Source of the DNA: SIG299 sp051880375
Lineage (GTDB): Bacteria > Bacillota > Clostridia > Lachnospirales > Lachnospiraceae
Reading direction: 5' to 3'
Length of the DNA stretch: 64,000 nt
Assembly: GCA_051880375.1 (NCBI GenBank)
Contig: JBJENV010000026.1
Coordinates: 17,380 to 81,379, forward strand
Both the position numbers and the translations under genes were made by a program. The notes beneath the pieces are model-generated. The model saw only the letters and a program-made list of their open reading frames with translations, did not search any database and was not told the DNA's origin. Shown here piece by piece: positions 16,087 through 25,056 of the stretch (position 1 is the first letter of the stretch; each line of letters starts with the position of its first letter).

Positions 16087-17367
16087 ATGAAGCTGAAAAA
16101 AAAGGAAGAAAACTCTTATGAAATAAAGTACAGTGAAGTGATGATTTCAAAGGAAACGATGCGGTTATTCAATCTTCTTTTCTGTGTCATCGGTTTTGTC
16201 TTTATTTTTATCAATATAAAATCAAAGGATGTCTTTATGGTATGGGTGAACGGAGGACTTTCTGTCTGCTGTCTGCTTTCACTGATACTGAATTATCGGA
16301 ATCATCCGAAGATAGCATTGATGATTAATTTTACCAGTATTACGACGATTGTGATTTCTTATATGTTTAACGGAGGAGCGAATGGATTCAGCATTTTATG
16401 GATGCTTCTTTTACCGTCCATCTTTTTGCTCGCACTGCCGCTGCGGGAAGGGCTGGGAATCAGTATAGCTTTGTGGCTGGTTCTGATTGCATTTTTCTGG
16501 ACTCCGTTAAAACGATATTGCTATCCGTACAGTGATACCTTTTTTCTGCGTTTTCCTATCGTACTTTTATCGGCTATTTTAATATCTTTCTTGACAAAAA
16601 CAAGTATTCGCAAGGTTCAGGAAAAGCGGGATGAGCTGTTGGAGGAAAACATATACTACAGAAATCATCTGCAGGAGATGGTAAATGAGCAGGCGGAGGA
16701 AATCAAACAAAAGGCAGGGGAACTGTCAAAGTTTCAGCACGGTATTATTCTTGGTATTGCCAATATTGTGGAAAGCCGTGATGGCGGAACCGGGGCACAT
16801 ATCAGGCGTACCAGTGAATTCGTCGATATGCTGGCAAATGCACTTTTGGAACGAAAAATGTATCCTGAAATATTAAATGAGGAATATGTTTCTGTCCTCA
16901 GTCAGGTGGCTCCGATGCATGATATCGGGAAAATACATATTCCGGATGCCATTCTTAAAAAACCGGATAAGCTGACCGAAGAAGAGATGGACATCATGAA
17001 GGAGCATGCGAGAGAGGGTGGTCAGCTGATTTTAAAGACGATGCAGGACATGACGGACCCGGATGTTGTGCAGATGGCCTATGATGTTGCAACGTATCAC
17101 CACGAGCGCTGGGATGGCACCGGCTATCCGGAGGGGCTTGCCGGTAATGAGATTCCGCTGTCGGCACGGATTATGGCGCTTGCCGATGTATTTGAGGCGC
17201 TGACAGTCGAACGGGAGTATAAGCCGGCATTTTCGATCGACAGTGTATTTGAGATGATGAAAAAGGAGTCCGGAACGCACTTTGATCCGGAGATTACGAA
17301 GGTGTTTTTGGAGCTGAAACCGCAGTTGTCTGCCAGACTTAAGCAGTTAAACAAAGAAAGAGAATAA
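16087..17367 (+). CDS. membrane-bound HD-GYP domain protein (putative c-di-GMP phosphodiesterase)
   Basis: The first ~190 residues hold about six membrane segments, then a short coiled coil (KRDELLEENIYYRNHLQEM) and a HD-GYP domain: GAHIRRTSEF, MHDIGKIHIPDAIL, and HHERWDGTGYPEGLAGNEIPL. HD-GYP enzymes hydrolyse cyclic di-GMP or related dinucleotides using two or three metals. The membrane part resembles no sensor I know. The ATG at 16087 follows GGGGAGG; an in-frame ATG 39 bp upstream lacks an RBS. The gene stands alone and ends at a strong terminator. Confidence 0.85.
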   Translation: MKLKKKEENSYEIKYSEVMISKETMRLFNLLFCVIGFVFIFINIKSKDVFMVWVNGGLSVCCLLSLILNYRNHPKIALMINFTSITTIVISYMFNGGANGFSILWMLLLPSIFLLALPLREGLGISIALWLVLIAFFWTPLKRYCYPYSDTFFLRFPIVLLSAILISFLTKTSIRKVQEKRDELLEENIYYRNHLQEMVNEQAEEIKQKAGELSKFQHGIILGIANIVESRDGGTGAHIRRTSEFVDMLANALLERKMYPEILNEEYVSVLSQVAPMHDIGKIHIPDAILKKPDKLTEEEMDIMKEHAREGGQLILKTMQDMTDPDVVQMAYDVATYHHERWDGTGYPEGLAGNEIPLSARIMALADVFEALTVEREYKPAFSIDSVFEMMKKESGTHFDPEITKVFLELKPQLSARLKQLNKERE

Positions 17368-17414
17368 GAGGGAAAAGAATAAAAAGAAAGAATAGACAAC
17401 GGATGAAATAATCA

Positions 17415-17462
17415 AAAAAACCTCCCGGGAGAGCAGGAATACTGCCAACCGGGAGGTTTTTT
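17415..17462. terminator. bidirectional terminator between HD-GYP gene and hydrogenase operon
   Basis: A 14-bp perfect stem (AAAAAACCTCCCGG / CCGGGAGGTTTTTT) has an A-run and a T-run on its flanks and serves both convergent units. Confidence 0.9.
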
Positions 17463-17502
17463 AAACGAAGTGCTTTGCTAAAAGCACCTTGAAATCATGT
17501 CA

Positions 17503-19254
17503 TTAGATTTCATGTATCTTTCTCTTTACATAGGTGGTATGTAAAATTTCATGTGCCTTGTGGCTGCCAGGCTCACCAAGATAGGTTGCGTACAGCTCCT
17601 TCACATCCGGATTCTCGTGTGAGAAACGGAGGGTGTTCTGCTCATCCAGAGAGTAGAGTGCCTTTGCACGCTCTGCACGGATGTCGGTGAAGTTACGAAC
17701 CATTGCAGGAACCTGAGGCTGTCCGCCGCCGTTGACACAGCCGCCCGGGCATCCCATGATTTCGATGAAGTGGTAGTTTGCTTCGCCGTTCTTTACACGG
17801 GTTAAGAGCTCCTTCGCATTCTTTAAGCCGGAAGCAACGGCAACCTTGACATCCATGCCGGCTACATTGTAGGTAGCTTCTTTGATGCCTTCGGTACCGC
17901 GGACCTCGGTAAAGTCAATCGGAGAACCGTCCTTCTCACCGGTCAGCTTCCAGACTGCGGTACGAAGAGCTGCTTCCATAACACCGCCGGTAGCGCCGAA
18001 GATGACTGCGGCACCGGTACCGGAGCCGAGAGGAGAATCGAATTCTTCTTCCGGAAGGTTTCTGAAATTAATGCCGAGACGGCGAATCAGTCTAGCAAGC
18101 TCTCTTGTGGTAATCGAAATATCTACGTCAGGAACACCGGCAGCGTTCTGGTCGTCACGGCCGATTTCAAACTTCTTTGCGGTACACGGCATGACACTGA
18201 CACTGACAATATCCTTCGGATCAATTCCCATCTTTTCTGCATAGTAGGTCTTAACAACCGCACCGAACATCTGCTGCGGAGACTTGCAGGACGAAAGGTT
18301 TTCCGTCATATCCGGGAAGTAGTGCTCACAGTACTTAATCCAGCCCGGCGAACAAGAGGTAATGAGCGGTAATACGCCGCCGTTCTGTACGCGGTCCAAG
18401 AACTCGTGGGATTCTTCCATAATCGTAAGGTCAGCAGAGAAGTTGGTATCAAATACCTTATCAAAGCCGATACGGCGAAGGGCTGCAACCATCTTGCCCT
18501 GTACGCTGGTACCCATCGGATAGCCGAATTCCTCGCCGAGGGCTGCACGGACTGCCGGAGCGGTCTGTACCACAACGTGCTTGGTCGGGTCTGCAATTGC
18601 CTTTAAGATATCGTCGGTGAAATCCTTCTCATATAAAGCGCCGGTCGGACAGACAGCGATACACTGTCCGCAGGAAACGCAGCTGGTATCTGCAAGGCCC
18701 ATGCCGAATGCAGAAGAAATTTCCGTCTTAAAGCCACGCTCGTTTGCTCCGATGACGCCAACGCCCTGTACCTTCTCGCAGACTGCGATACAGCGGCGGC
18801 AGAGGATACACTTGTTGTTATCACGAACCATATGTGCAGCAGAGGTGTCCAGTTCGTATTTGTTCTTTTCACCGTCGTAAGCATCCTCGATGTCTACGCC
18901 GAGGTCGTTACAAAGCTGCTGAAGCTCACAGTGTCCGCTGCGCACGCAGGAGAGACACTTTCTTTCATGGTTGGAAAGAATGAGCTGTAATGTCTTTTTA
19001 CGGGAGTTTAACACCTTTGGAGTATTCGTAAATACTTCCATGCCCTCGTTGACAGGATATACACAGGAGGCAACAAGGCTTCTGGCACCCTTTACTTCTA
19101 CAACGCAGATACGGCAGGCGCCGATTTCGTTAATTTCTTTTAAGAAGCAGAGGGTAGGAATGTCGATACCGGCAAGTCTGGCTGCTTCTAAGATGGTCGC
19201 ACCCTTTGGTGCGGTCACGGTCATGCCGTTTATTTTTAAAGTAACTGTATCCAT
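17503..19254 (-). CDS. hndD: [FeFe] hydrogenase catalytic subunit, bifurcating type (HndD/HydA-like)
   Basis: The 583-residue subunit has a [2Fe-2S] domain (TLCFLKEINEIGACRICVVEV, ~35-70), a His-Cys [4Fe-4S] motif (HERKCLSCVRSGHCELQQLC, ~95-120), two [4Fe-4S] clusters (CILCRRC, CVSCGQC, ~140-205) and the H-cluster domain with TSCSPGW near 299, MPCTAKKFE and GCPGGCVNGGGQP near 500, then the small-subunit tail. It reduces protons or oxidises H2. The position used by CpI for proton transfer (second Cys of TSCCP) is Ser here. Together with the next genes it would couple NAD(P)H and ferredoxin to H2. The start is the ATG before DTVTLKING. Confidence 0.9.
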   Translation of the reverse strand: MDTVTLKINGMTVTAPKGATILEAARLAGIDIPTLCFLKEINEIGACRICVVEVKGARSLVASCVYPVNEGMEVFTNTPKVLNSRKKTLQLILSNHERKCLSCVRSGHCELQQLCNDLGVDIEDAYDGEKNKYELDTSAAHMVRDNNKCILCRRCIAVCEKVQGVGVIGANERGFKTEISSAFGMGLADTSCVSCGQCIAVCPTGALYEKDFTDDILKAIADPTKHVVVQTAPAVRAALGEEFGYPMGTSVQGKMVAALRRIGFDKVFDTNFSADLTIMEESHEFLDRVQNGGVLPLITSCSPGWIKYCEHYFPDMTENLSSCKSPQQMFGAVVKTYYAEKMGIDPKDIVSVSVMPCTAKKFEIGRDDQNAAGVPDVDISITTRELARLIRRLGINFRNLPEEEFDSPLGSGTGAAVIFGATGGVMEAALRTAVWKLTGEKDGSPIDFTEVRGTEGIKEATYNVAGMDVKVAVASGLKNAKELLTRVKNGEANYHFIEIMGCPGGCVNGGGQPQVPAMVRNFTDIRAERAKALYSLDEQNTLRFSHENPDVKELYATYLGEPGSHKAHEILHTTYVKRKIHEI

Positions 19255-19264
19255 TTTGTCCTCC

Positions 19265-21055
19265 TTATTTCTTGGAAATTGCACCGAACTTACACTTCTC
19301 CATGCAGGCACCGCACTTGATACACTTATCCGGACGAATCACGTGAGGTTCCTTTACGACGCCTTCAATTGCACCGTTTGGACAGGTTCTTGCGCAAAGT
19401 GTACATCCACGGCACTTATCCGGGTCAATGACATAGGAGAGAAGCGCCTTACAAACGCCGGCAGGACATTTCTTGTCAACTACGTGTGCAATGTACTCGT
19501 CTCTGAAGTAACGCAGGGTGGACAGAACAGGGTTTGGAGCTGTCTGACCGAGACCGCATAAGGAGTTTTCTTTTATGTAATAGCAGAGTTCTTCGAGCTT
19601 GTCGATGTCCTCTAAGGTACCCTGACCCTTGGTGATGCGGTCAAGAATTTCGTACATACGCTTTGTACCGATACGGCACGCTGTACACTTACCGCAGGAC
19701 TCGTCTACGGTGAACTCAAGGAAGAACTTTGCAATATCAACCATACAGTTGTCTTCGTCCATGACAATCAGACCGCCGGAGCCCATCATGGAACCGATGG
19801 AAATCAGGTTATCGTAGTCAATCGGAATATCGAAGTGCTCTGCCGGAATACATCCGCCGGAAGGACCGCCGGTCTGGGCTGCCTTAAACTTCTTGCCGTT
19901 CGGGATGCCGCCGCCGATGTCTTCGACTACTTCGCGGAGTGTGGTACCCATCGGGATTTCTACAAGACCGGTGTTGGTAATCTTGCCGCCGAGAGCGAAT
20001 ACCTTGGTGCCCTTACTTCTTTCGGTACCCATGGAAGCAAACCACTCGGCACCGTTTAAGATAATCTGCGGAATATTTGCATAGGTTTCTACGTTATTTA
20101 ATACGGTAGGCTTCTGAAACAGACCCTTTTCGGCAGGGAACGGAGGACGAGGACGAGGCTCACCACGGTTACCTTCAATAGAAGTCATGAGAGCGGTTTC
20201 CTCACCACATACGAATGCACCTGCGCCAAGACGGAGGTCGATGTCGAAGGAGAAGCCGGTGCCGAAGATGTTGTCACCGAGCAGACCGTATTCTCTTGCC
20301 TGACCGATGGCGATACGAAGACGTTCTACGGCGATTGGGTATTCGGCGCGGACATAAATGTAACCCTGGCTGGCACCGATGGTGTAGCCGGCGATTGCCA
20401 TAGCTTCCAGTACAACATGCGGGTCACCTTCCAGAATGGAACGGTCCATGAATGCACCCGGGTCACCCTCGTCGGCGTTACAGCAGACGTACTTCTGACC
20501 GCCCTGCACGAGGTTCTTTGCTAACTGCCATTTCTTACCGGTTGGGAAACCGCCGCCGCCTCTGCCGCGGAGACCGCTGTCAAGCAGTGTCTTGATGACA
20601 TCATCCGGTGTCATTTCGGTTAATACCTTACCGAGAGCTTCGTAGCCGCCGGTACCGATGTACTCATCGATGTTTTCCGGATTGATGACACCGCAGTTAC
20701 GAAGTGCGATACGATGCTGCTTCTTATAGAAATCAGTGTCGTTTAACGGCTTTACGCCGGCTTCTGTTACGGTTTCGTTATAGATGTATTTGGTAACCGG
20801 GCGGCCCTTTAACAGGTGCTCGCTTACGATTTCAGGAATGTGCTCCGGCTGTACCATGGAGTAGAAGGTACCTTCCGGATAGATAATCATAATCGGGCCG
20901 AGTGCGCAAAGACCGTGGCAGCCTGTCTGGACAACGGCAACCTCATCGGTCAGACCGCACTTTGCGATTTCTTCCTGCAATAATTTCATAATCTGCTGAC
21001 TTCCGGAGGAGGTACATCCGGTTCCGCCGCAAACTAAGACATGGGAACGATACAT
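19265..21055 (-). CDS. hndC: NuoF-like flavoprotein subunit of the hydrogenase (HndC/HydB-like)
   Basis: The 596-residue protein has a thioredoxin-like [2Fe-2S] domain (residues 1-90; CGGTGCTSSGS, GCHGLC), the NuoF core (130-500) with the glycine-rich NADH/FMN site GLRGRGGGGFPTGKKW and the FMN segment NADEGDPGAFMDR, the C-terminal NuoF [4Fe-4S] motif CGKCTACRIG, and two ferredoxin-type clusters (CRGCTLCARTCP, CIKCGACMEKC). It exchanges electrons between NAD(P)H, ferredoxin and the catalytic subunit. It is 10 bp from the catalytic-subunit gene. Confidence 0.9.
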   Translation of the reverse strand: MYRSHVLVCGGTGCTSSGSQQIMKLLQEEIAKCGLTDEVAVVQTGCHGLCALGPIMIIYPEGTFYSMVQPEHIPEIVSEHLLKGRPVTKYIYNETVTEAGVKPLNDTDFYKKQHRIALRNCGVINPENIDEYIGTGGYEALGKVLTEMTPDDVIKTLLDSGLRGRGGGGFPTGKKWQLAKNLVQGGQKYVCCNADEGDPGAFMDRSILEGDPHVVLEAMAIAGYTIGASQGYIYVRAEYPIAVERLRIAIGQAREYGLLGDNIFGTGFSFDIDLRLGAGAFVCGEETALMTSIEGNRGEPRPRPPFPAEKGLFQKPTVLNNVETYANIPQIILNGAEWFASMGTERSKGTKVFALGGKITNTGLVEIPMGTTLREVVEDIGGGIPNGKKFKAAQTGGPSGGCIPAEHFDIPIDYDNLISIGSMMGSGGLIVMDEDNCMVDIAKFFLEFTVDESCGKCTACRIGTKRMYEILDRITKGQGTLEDIDKLEELCYYIKENSLCGLGQTAPNPVLSTLRYFRDEYIAHVVDKKCPAGVCKALLSYVIDPDKCRGCTLCARTCPNGAIEGVVKEPHVIRPDKCIKCGACMEKCKFGAISKK

Positions 21056-21067
21056 TTGATTTCCTCC

Positions 21068-21439
21068 TTATTTCATTACGTTCTGAATCGTGTATTCGGT
21101 GACAACCTGGCCGCGGATTAAGTGCTGTTCCACAACCTCCAGAGCCTTTTCCGGTGTCATCTTTACATAGGTAACCTTTTCCTTGCCCGGCTGAAGTACT
21201 TCAACAATCGGCTCATACTGGCAAAGACCGATACATCCGGTCTGAGTTACGGAAACATCGGTTAAATTTTTGGATAATACAGCATCGGAAAGAGCAGTTA
21301 ATACCGGTCTTGCACCGCTTGCAATACCGCAGGTTGCCATGCCGACAATGACACGGGTGTGGGCGTCAGCCTCGGAACGCAGGCCAATCTGCCCCTGCAT
21401 CTTTTCACGAATGGCTCTTAATTCTTCAAGAGATTTCAT
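21068..21439 (-). CDS. hndB: thioredoxin-like [2Fe-2S] ferredoxin subunit (HndB-like)
   Basis: A 123-residue protein with four cluster ligands spread over MATCGIASGA and VTQTGCIGLCQ, the pattern of the thioredoxin-like [2Fe-2S] family and of the small HndB subunits. It probably relays electrons in the hydrogenase complex. It lies 12 bp upstream of the NuoF-like gene. Confidence 0.8.
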   Translation of the reverse strand: MKSLEELRAIREKMQGQIGLRSEADAHTRVIVGMATCGIASGARPVLTALSDAVLSKNLTDVSVTQTGCIGLCQYEPIVEVLQPGKEKVTYVKMTPEKALEVVEQHLIRGQVVTEYTIQNVMK

Positions 21440-21456
21440 GCTAATCCTCCTAATTT

Positions 21457-22017
21457 TTAAATATTGCTCTGTCCCTGATTCACTTCGGATTCGTTTTCGG
21501 ACAGATATTGCTTCAGATATTCGGAAACCTCCGGGATATCGAACGGAACATCGCCGAGTATTTCACGGACCTCTCTGGTATCCAGCGTAAAGCTTCGGCC
21601 GTCATACTCATATGTATAAAGAAAATCGCAGTCGGGATGCATCAGAATCAGCTGATGTATCGTTGCATTCATGTCGCCGAGCGGCATGCGGTCAATATGG
21701 GAAAACCCAAACTCCGCACGCACCGTTGTTCCGATGCCGACTGCCGAGGTAATCGAAAAGTTACCGCCGGTGGCCTCCGCCGCCATTTTAAAAAACGGAA
21801 CGCCGAGCCCGACCTTACGGGTCGTTCTTGTGGTGAAGAACGGGTCGGTAACCTGTGACACCTGTTCCTTTGTCATGCCGCAGCCGTTGTCAACAATGGT
21901 AATGACAAGACGGTCTGCTTTTGTGTCAACGGAAACGGAAATGGTGACAAGCGATGCCTTTGCTTTGGTGGAATTTTCTGCGATGTCCAGTACGTGGAGG
22001 GATAATTCCGTCATCAT
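21457..22017 (-). CDS. HATPase-fold ATP-binding protein within the hydrogenase operon
   Basis: A 186-residue protein made of little more than a histidine-kinase-type ATPase domain: N-box (LHVLDIAENSTKA), G1 (VDNGCGM) and G2 (RKVGLGVPFF), with a short C-terminal part. No HisKA domain or receiver is present. It sits between the NuoE-like and HndB-like genes, overlapping the former's stop, so it is co-expressed with the complex. Its role is unknown: it could be a regulator or an accessory factor. A serine kinase/anti-sigma activity is possible. Confidence 0.75.
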   Translation of the reverse strand: MMTELSLHVLDIAENSTKAKASLVTISVSVDTKADRLVITIVDNGCGMTKEQVSQVTDPFFTTRTTRKVGLGVPFFKMAAEATGGNFSITSAVGIGTTVRAEFGFSHIDRMPLGDMNATIHQLILMHPDCDFLYTYEYDGRSFTLDTREVREILGDVPFDIPEVSEYLKQYLSENESEVNQGQSNI

Positions 22018-22018
22018 A

Positions 22019-22513
22019 TTATTCGTACTTTGCTAAGATGCCATCGATATCATCCACGGTCAGTCTGCCGTAAACATCATCGTTTACCGTCATGACAGGT
22101 GCAAGACCGCAGGCACCGATACAACGGCAGGCATCCAGGGAAAACTTGCCGTCCGGTGTACATTCGCCGCTGACGATACCGAGCTTCTCCATCAGACTGT
22201 TGTAAATATCACCGGAACCCTTAACATAGCAGGCGGTACCGAGGCAGACGGAAATTTTGTATTTTCCCTTTGGATAAAGAGAAAACTGGGAGTAGAAAGT
22301 AGAAACCCCGTATACCTTTTCCAGCGGAATACCAAGCTCGTCGGCAATCATGGTCTGGACTTCAATCGGAAGATAACCGTAAATGTCCTGAGCCTTCTGC
22401 ATAATCGGCATCAGTGCACCCTTATCTTCTCTTAACTCCGCAATGACTGCTTTCAGCTGCTCCTCCTGTTCCTTCGTTCCAGCGAACGGAACTGTTTTTT
22501 TAAGCGAAGCCAT
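22019..22513 (-). CDS. hndA: NuoE-like [2Fe-2S] subunit of the hydrogenase (HndA/HydC-like)
   Basis: A 164-residue protein with the NuoE helical N-terminus and a thioredoxin-like [2Fe-2S] domain whose ligands appear in CLGTACYVKGS and ACRCIGACGLAP. First gene of the operon; ATG preceded by AAGGAGG. It passes electrons between the flavoprotein and the other subunits. Confidence 0.9.
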   Translation of the reverse strand: MASLKKTVPFAGTKEQEEQLKAVIAELREDKGALMPIMQKAQDIYGYLPIEVQTMIADELGIPLEKVYGVSTFYSQFSLYPKGKYKISVCLGTACYVKGSGDIYNSLMEKLGIVSGECTPDGKFSLDACRCIGACGLAPVMTVNDDVYGRLTVDDIDGILAKYE

Positions 22514-22575
22514 TTAGAAACCTCCTTCATCATAGTAAATTATGCCACTAACAATCTAATCTCCGGATGGTGATA

Positions 22576-22615
22576 AATCTCTCGGGAGAGAGAAAATCTC
22601 TCGGGGAGAGAGATT
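22576..22615 (-). repeat. two tandem hairpins in the hydrogenase operon leader
   Basis: AATCTCTCGGGAGAGAGA and a near-identical second copy with an extra G form two adjacent small stem-loops (TCTCTC against GAGAGA). They lie about 65-100 bases before the first gene, within the predicted 5' untranslated region. Role unknown. Confidence 0.55.
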
Positions 22616-22629
22616 GGAAAGCACAGCAG

Positions 22630-22649
22630 TTTGTTAAATTAGTAACAAA
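22630..22649. promoter_or_regulatory. Rex-like operator of the hydrogenase operon
   Basis: TTTGTTA-AATTAG-TAACAAA is a perfect 7-6-7 inverted repeat that fits the TTGTTAANNNNTTAACAA-type site of the NADH-sensing repressor Rex known in Clostridia. It is 117 bp upstream of the NuoE-like start and 190 bp upstream of the divergent cluster, so it could affect either. Confidence 0.65.
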
Positions 22650-22840
22650 ACATGCAAAAAAAATATTGCTTTGCTGTACAGAAAGATAGAAACAGATAAA
22701 CGTTTCCTGTCCCCTGCCTGTAAAACATAGAAATTATAACACAATCCGCATAAAAAATCCATAGAAAAGTGTGCAAATTCTACAAAAGTATGCTATGATA
22801 ATACTATACGTTCTATATATAATGTAAAGGGGTGTATTCT

Positions 22841-23203
22841 ATGACGGTCAGAGAGATAAAAGAAACGTTGGGAGCAAGAGTGGCAAGCGGTGAAGAATGG
22901 CTGGATAAAGAGGTTCATACTGCATGCGGTTCGGACATGATGAGTGATGTGCTCGCATTTGTCAAGGACCAGGCTGTTTTGTTAACGGGGCTCTGCAACC
23001 CGCAGGTCATCCGGACTGCAGAAATGATGGACATAGTGTGCATTGTGTTTGTGCGCAGCAAGAAGCCGGATGAAAATATGATTGCACTGGCAAATGAACG
23101 TGAAATTCCAATCCTTTGCACCGGACACCGCATGTTTTCGGCATGCGGCATGCTATATGAGAAGGGGCTGCGGGGAGGTGCCGATTATGAGCGATACAAT
23201 TAA
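22841..23203 (+). CDS. DRTGG-domain-like small protein (first copy)
   Basis: A 120-residue protein related to the second small protein at 25057-25392: both start MTVxEL/I and share a body of alternating strands (VLAFVKDQAVLLTGL; VVCIVFVRSKKP; IPILCTGHRMFSACGMLYEKGL). The fold family is used as a ligand-binding regulatory module. The literal DRTGG string is absent, so the assignment rests on overall pattern. It overlaps the next gene by 17 bp. ATG 22841 follows AAAGGGG. Confidence 0.6.
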   Translation: MTVREIKETLGARVASGEEWLDKEVHTACGSDMMSDVLAFVKDQAVLLTGLCNPQVIRTAEMMDIVCIVFVRSKKPDENMIALANEREIPILCTGHRMFSACGMLYEKGLRGGADYERYN

Positions 23204-23612
23204 GCTTTCCTACCAGATATCGGGGGACGATTTTACAAGAGCAGGAGAGGCCTCCGGTGATGTAAAGCGCCGTCTTAAGAAAATGGGCAGCAGCCCGGAG
23301 GTTGTAAGGAAGGTTGCGATTGCCATGTATGAGGGCGAAATCAACATGGTCATTCATGCGCATGGCGGCACCATTGATGTGGAAATCTCTCCGGATGACA
23401 TTCTGATGGTATTAAAGGATGTAGGACCGGGTATTCCGGATATCGACAAGGCAATGCAGGCGGGCTATTCGACCGCGCCGGATAATGTCCGTGCGCTTGG
23501 CTTCGGGGCAGGAATGGGGCTGCCGAATATGAAGCAGTATTCCGATGAGATGCAGATAGAAACGAAGCTTGGAGAGGGTACGACGGTGACAATGAAGGTA
23601 TATCAGACCTGA
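23187..23612 (+). CDS. anti-sigma-factor-like serine kinase (RsbW/SpoIIAB-type HATPase)
   Basis: The 141-residue protein is a stand-alone GHKL ATPase: N-box YEGEINMVIHAHGG, G1 KDVGPGIPD, G2 GFGAGMGLPNM. This is the size and order of RsbW-type kinases that bind sigma factors or anti-anti-sigma factors. No such partner is encoded beside it. It is embedded between a DRTGG-like gene and a hydrogenase-like iron-sulfur gene, so it may relay that protein's state. ATG 23187 lies inside the preceding gene. Confidence 0.8.
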   Translation: MSDTIKLSYQISGDDFTRAGEASGDVKRRLKKMGSSPEVVRKVAIAMYEGEINMVIHAHGGTIDVEISPDDILMVLKDVGPGIPDIDKAMQAGYSTAPDNVRALGFGAGMGLPNMKQYSDEMQIETKLGEGTTVTMKVYQT

Positions 23613-23688
23613 ATACTGTTTTGGGGAAGGCAGGAATTTTGTATCGGCTACAGAACATTCTGCCTTTGAAAGGAGCAAGGCTGTTACT

Positions 23689-24990
23689 ATGGAGGAAAAG
23701 TCTACAAATTCAAAGTTCTTTACATCGGTTCACTTAGACAAGGACCTGTGTAAGGGCTGTATCAACTGTATCAAACGCTGTCCGACGCAGGCAATCCGCG
23801 TGCGGAACGGGAAAGCGGTCATTACGAAGGAATTCTGTATCGACTGCGGGGAATGTATCCGTATCTGCCCGCATCACGCAAAGCTGCCGACGTATGACAA
23901 GCTGTCGGTGCTTTCCGATTACGAATACACGGTAGCGCTTCCGGCGCCGTCGTTATACGGACAGTTTAATAACTTAGATGACGTAAATATCGTACTGACG
24001 GCATTGAAGCGAATGGGCTTTGACGACGTCTATGAGGTCAGCGGAGCGGCAGAGATTGTGTCGGAGCTGTCCAGAGCCTACATAAAAGAACATCCGGAGC
24101 AGTATCCGTTCATCAGCACGGCATGTCCATCGATTGTGCGGCTGATTCGCGTGCGTTTTCCGAATCTGATTGAACACCTGCTTCCGATTAATCCGCCGGT
24201 GGAATTGGCGGCAAAGGAGGCAAGAAAGCGTGCCATGGAAAAGACCGGGCTTCCGGCAGACAAAATCGGCATTATTTTTCTTTCACCGTGTCCGTCAAAG
24301 GTATCGGCAGTCAAATCTCCGCTCGGTATTGAGAAGAGCGAAATCGATGCCGTCTGCGCCATCAAGGATGTGTATGTTGAGCTGCTTCCGCACATGAAGG
24401 AGATTACGGAGCCGGAGGAGCTTGCGATTTCCGGAAAAATCGGCGTCGGCTGGGGCGTGACCGGCGGAGAGGCAGGCGGTCTGATTAATGACAATTATCT
24501 GGCGGCGGACGGTATCGAAAACGTCATCCGTATTCTGGAGGATTTGGAGGACCAGAAGTTTTCCTCCAACCTTGAATTTATCGAACTCAATGCCTGCAAC
24601 GGAGGCTGCGTCGGCGGGGTTCTGACGGTGGAGAATCCGTATGTGGCAATGGTAAAAATGAAGCATCTGCGCAAATATATGACGGTTGCCTGCAATCATG
24701 TAGCGGGTAGCGATAACATGGAAGACGCTTACTGGACACAGGATGTGGAGTATGAGCCGGTGTTCCGTCTCGGCAGCAACCGCAGGGAGAGTATTGAGCG
24801 TATGGCAAGAGTGGAGGAGCTGTGCAGCCGTTTTCCGGGGCTGGACTGCGGCTCGTGCGGCGCGCCGACCTGTAAGGCACTTGCTGAGGACATCGTGCGC
24901 GGAGAGGCAAGAGAACACGATTGTATCCATATTTTAAAGGAATACATTCATCGCCTGTCGGGGGAAATGTCCCGTCTGGACGGCGAATAA
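23689..24990 (+). CDS. hydrogenase-like iron-sulfur protein, putative sensory [FeFe] H-cluster homologue
   Basis: 433 residues: two [4Fe-4S] clusters (CKGCINCIKRCP, CIDCGECIRICP; residues ~17-65), an [FeFe]-hydrogenase large-subunit domain (~85-375) and a C-terminal Fe-S motif (LDCGSCGAPTCKALAEDI, then HDC; ~384-413). The four H-cluster cysteines are kept in diverged motifs: TACPSIV, LSPCPSK and NACNGGCVGG. The usual TSCCP, MPCxxK and GGGQP signatures are altered, and the proton-transfer Cys is missing. This points to a sensor or non-catalytic role as in group C/D hydrogenase homologues, but catalysis cannot be ruled out. Confidence 0.75.
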   Translation: MEEKSTNSKFFTSVHLDKDLCKGCINCIKRCPTQAIRVRNGKAVITKEFCIDCGECIRICPHHAKLPTYDKLSVLSDYEYTVALPAPSLYGQFNNLDDVNIVLTALKRMGFDDVYEVSGAAEIVSELSRAYIKEHPEQYPFISTACPSIVRLIRVRFPNLIEHLLPINPPVELAAKEARKRAMEKTGLPADKIGIIFLSPCPSKVSAVKSPLGIEKSEIDAVCAIKDVYVELLPHMKEITEPEELAISGKIGVGWGVTGGEAGGLINDNYLAADGIENVIRILEDLEDQKFSSNLEFIELNACNGGCVGGVLTVENPYVAMVKMKHLRKYMTVACNHVAGSDNMEDAYWTQDVEYEPVFRLGSNRRESIERMARVEELCSRFPGLDCGSCGAPTCKALAEDIVRGEAREHDCIHILKEYIHRLSGEMSRLDGE

Positions 24991-25056
24991 TTTGGGAAAC
25001 ACAGAGTAAAACAGAGCGTTGGGAAACAGGACATCAGAAAGGACGGAACGAATACC

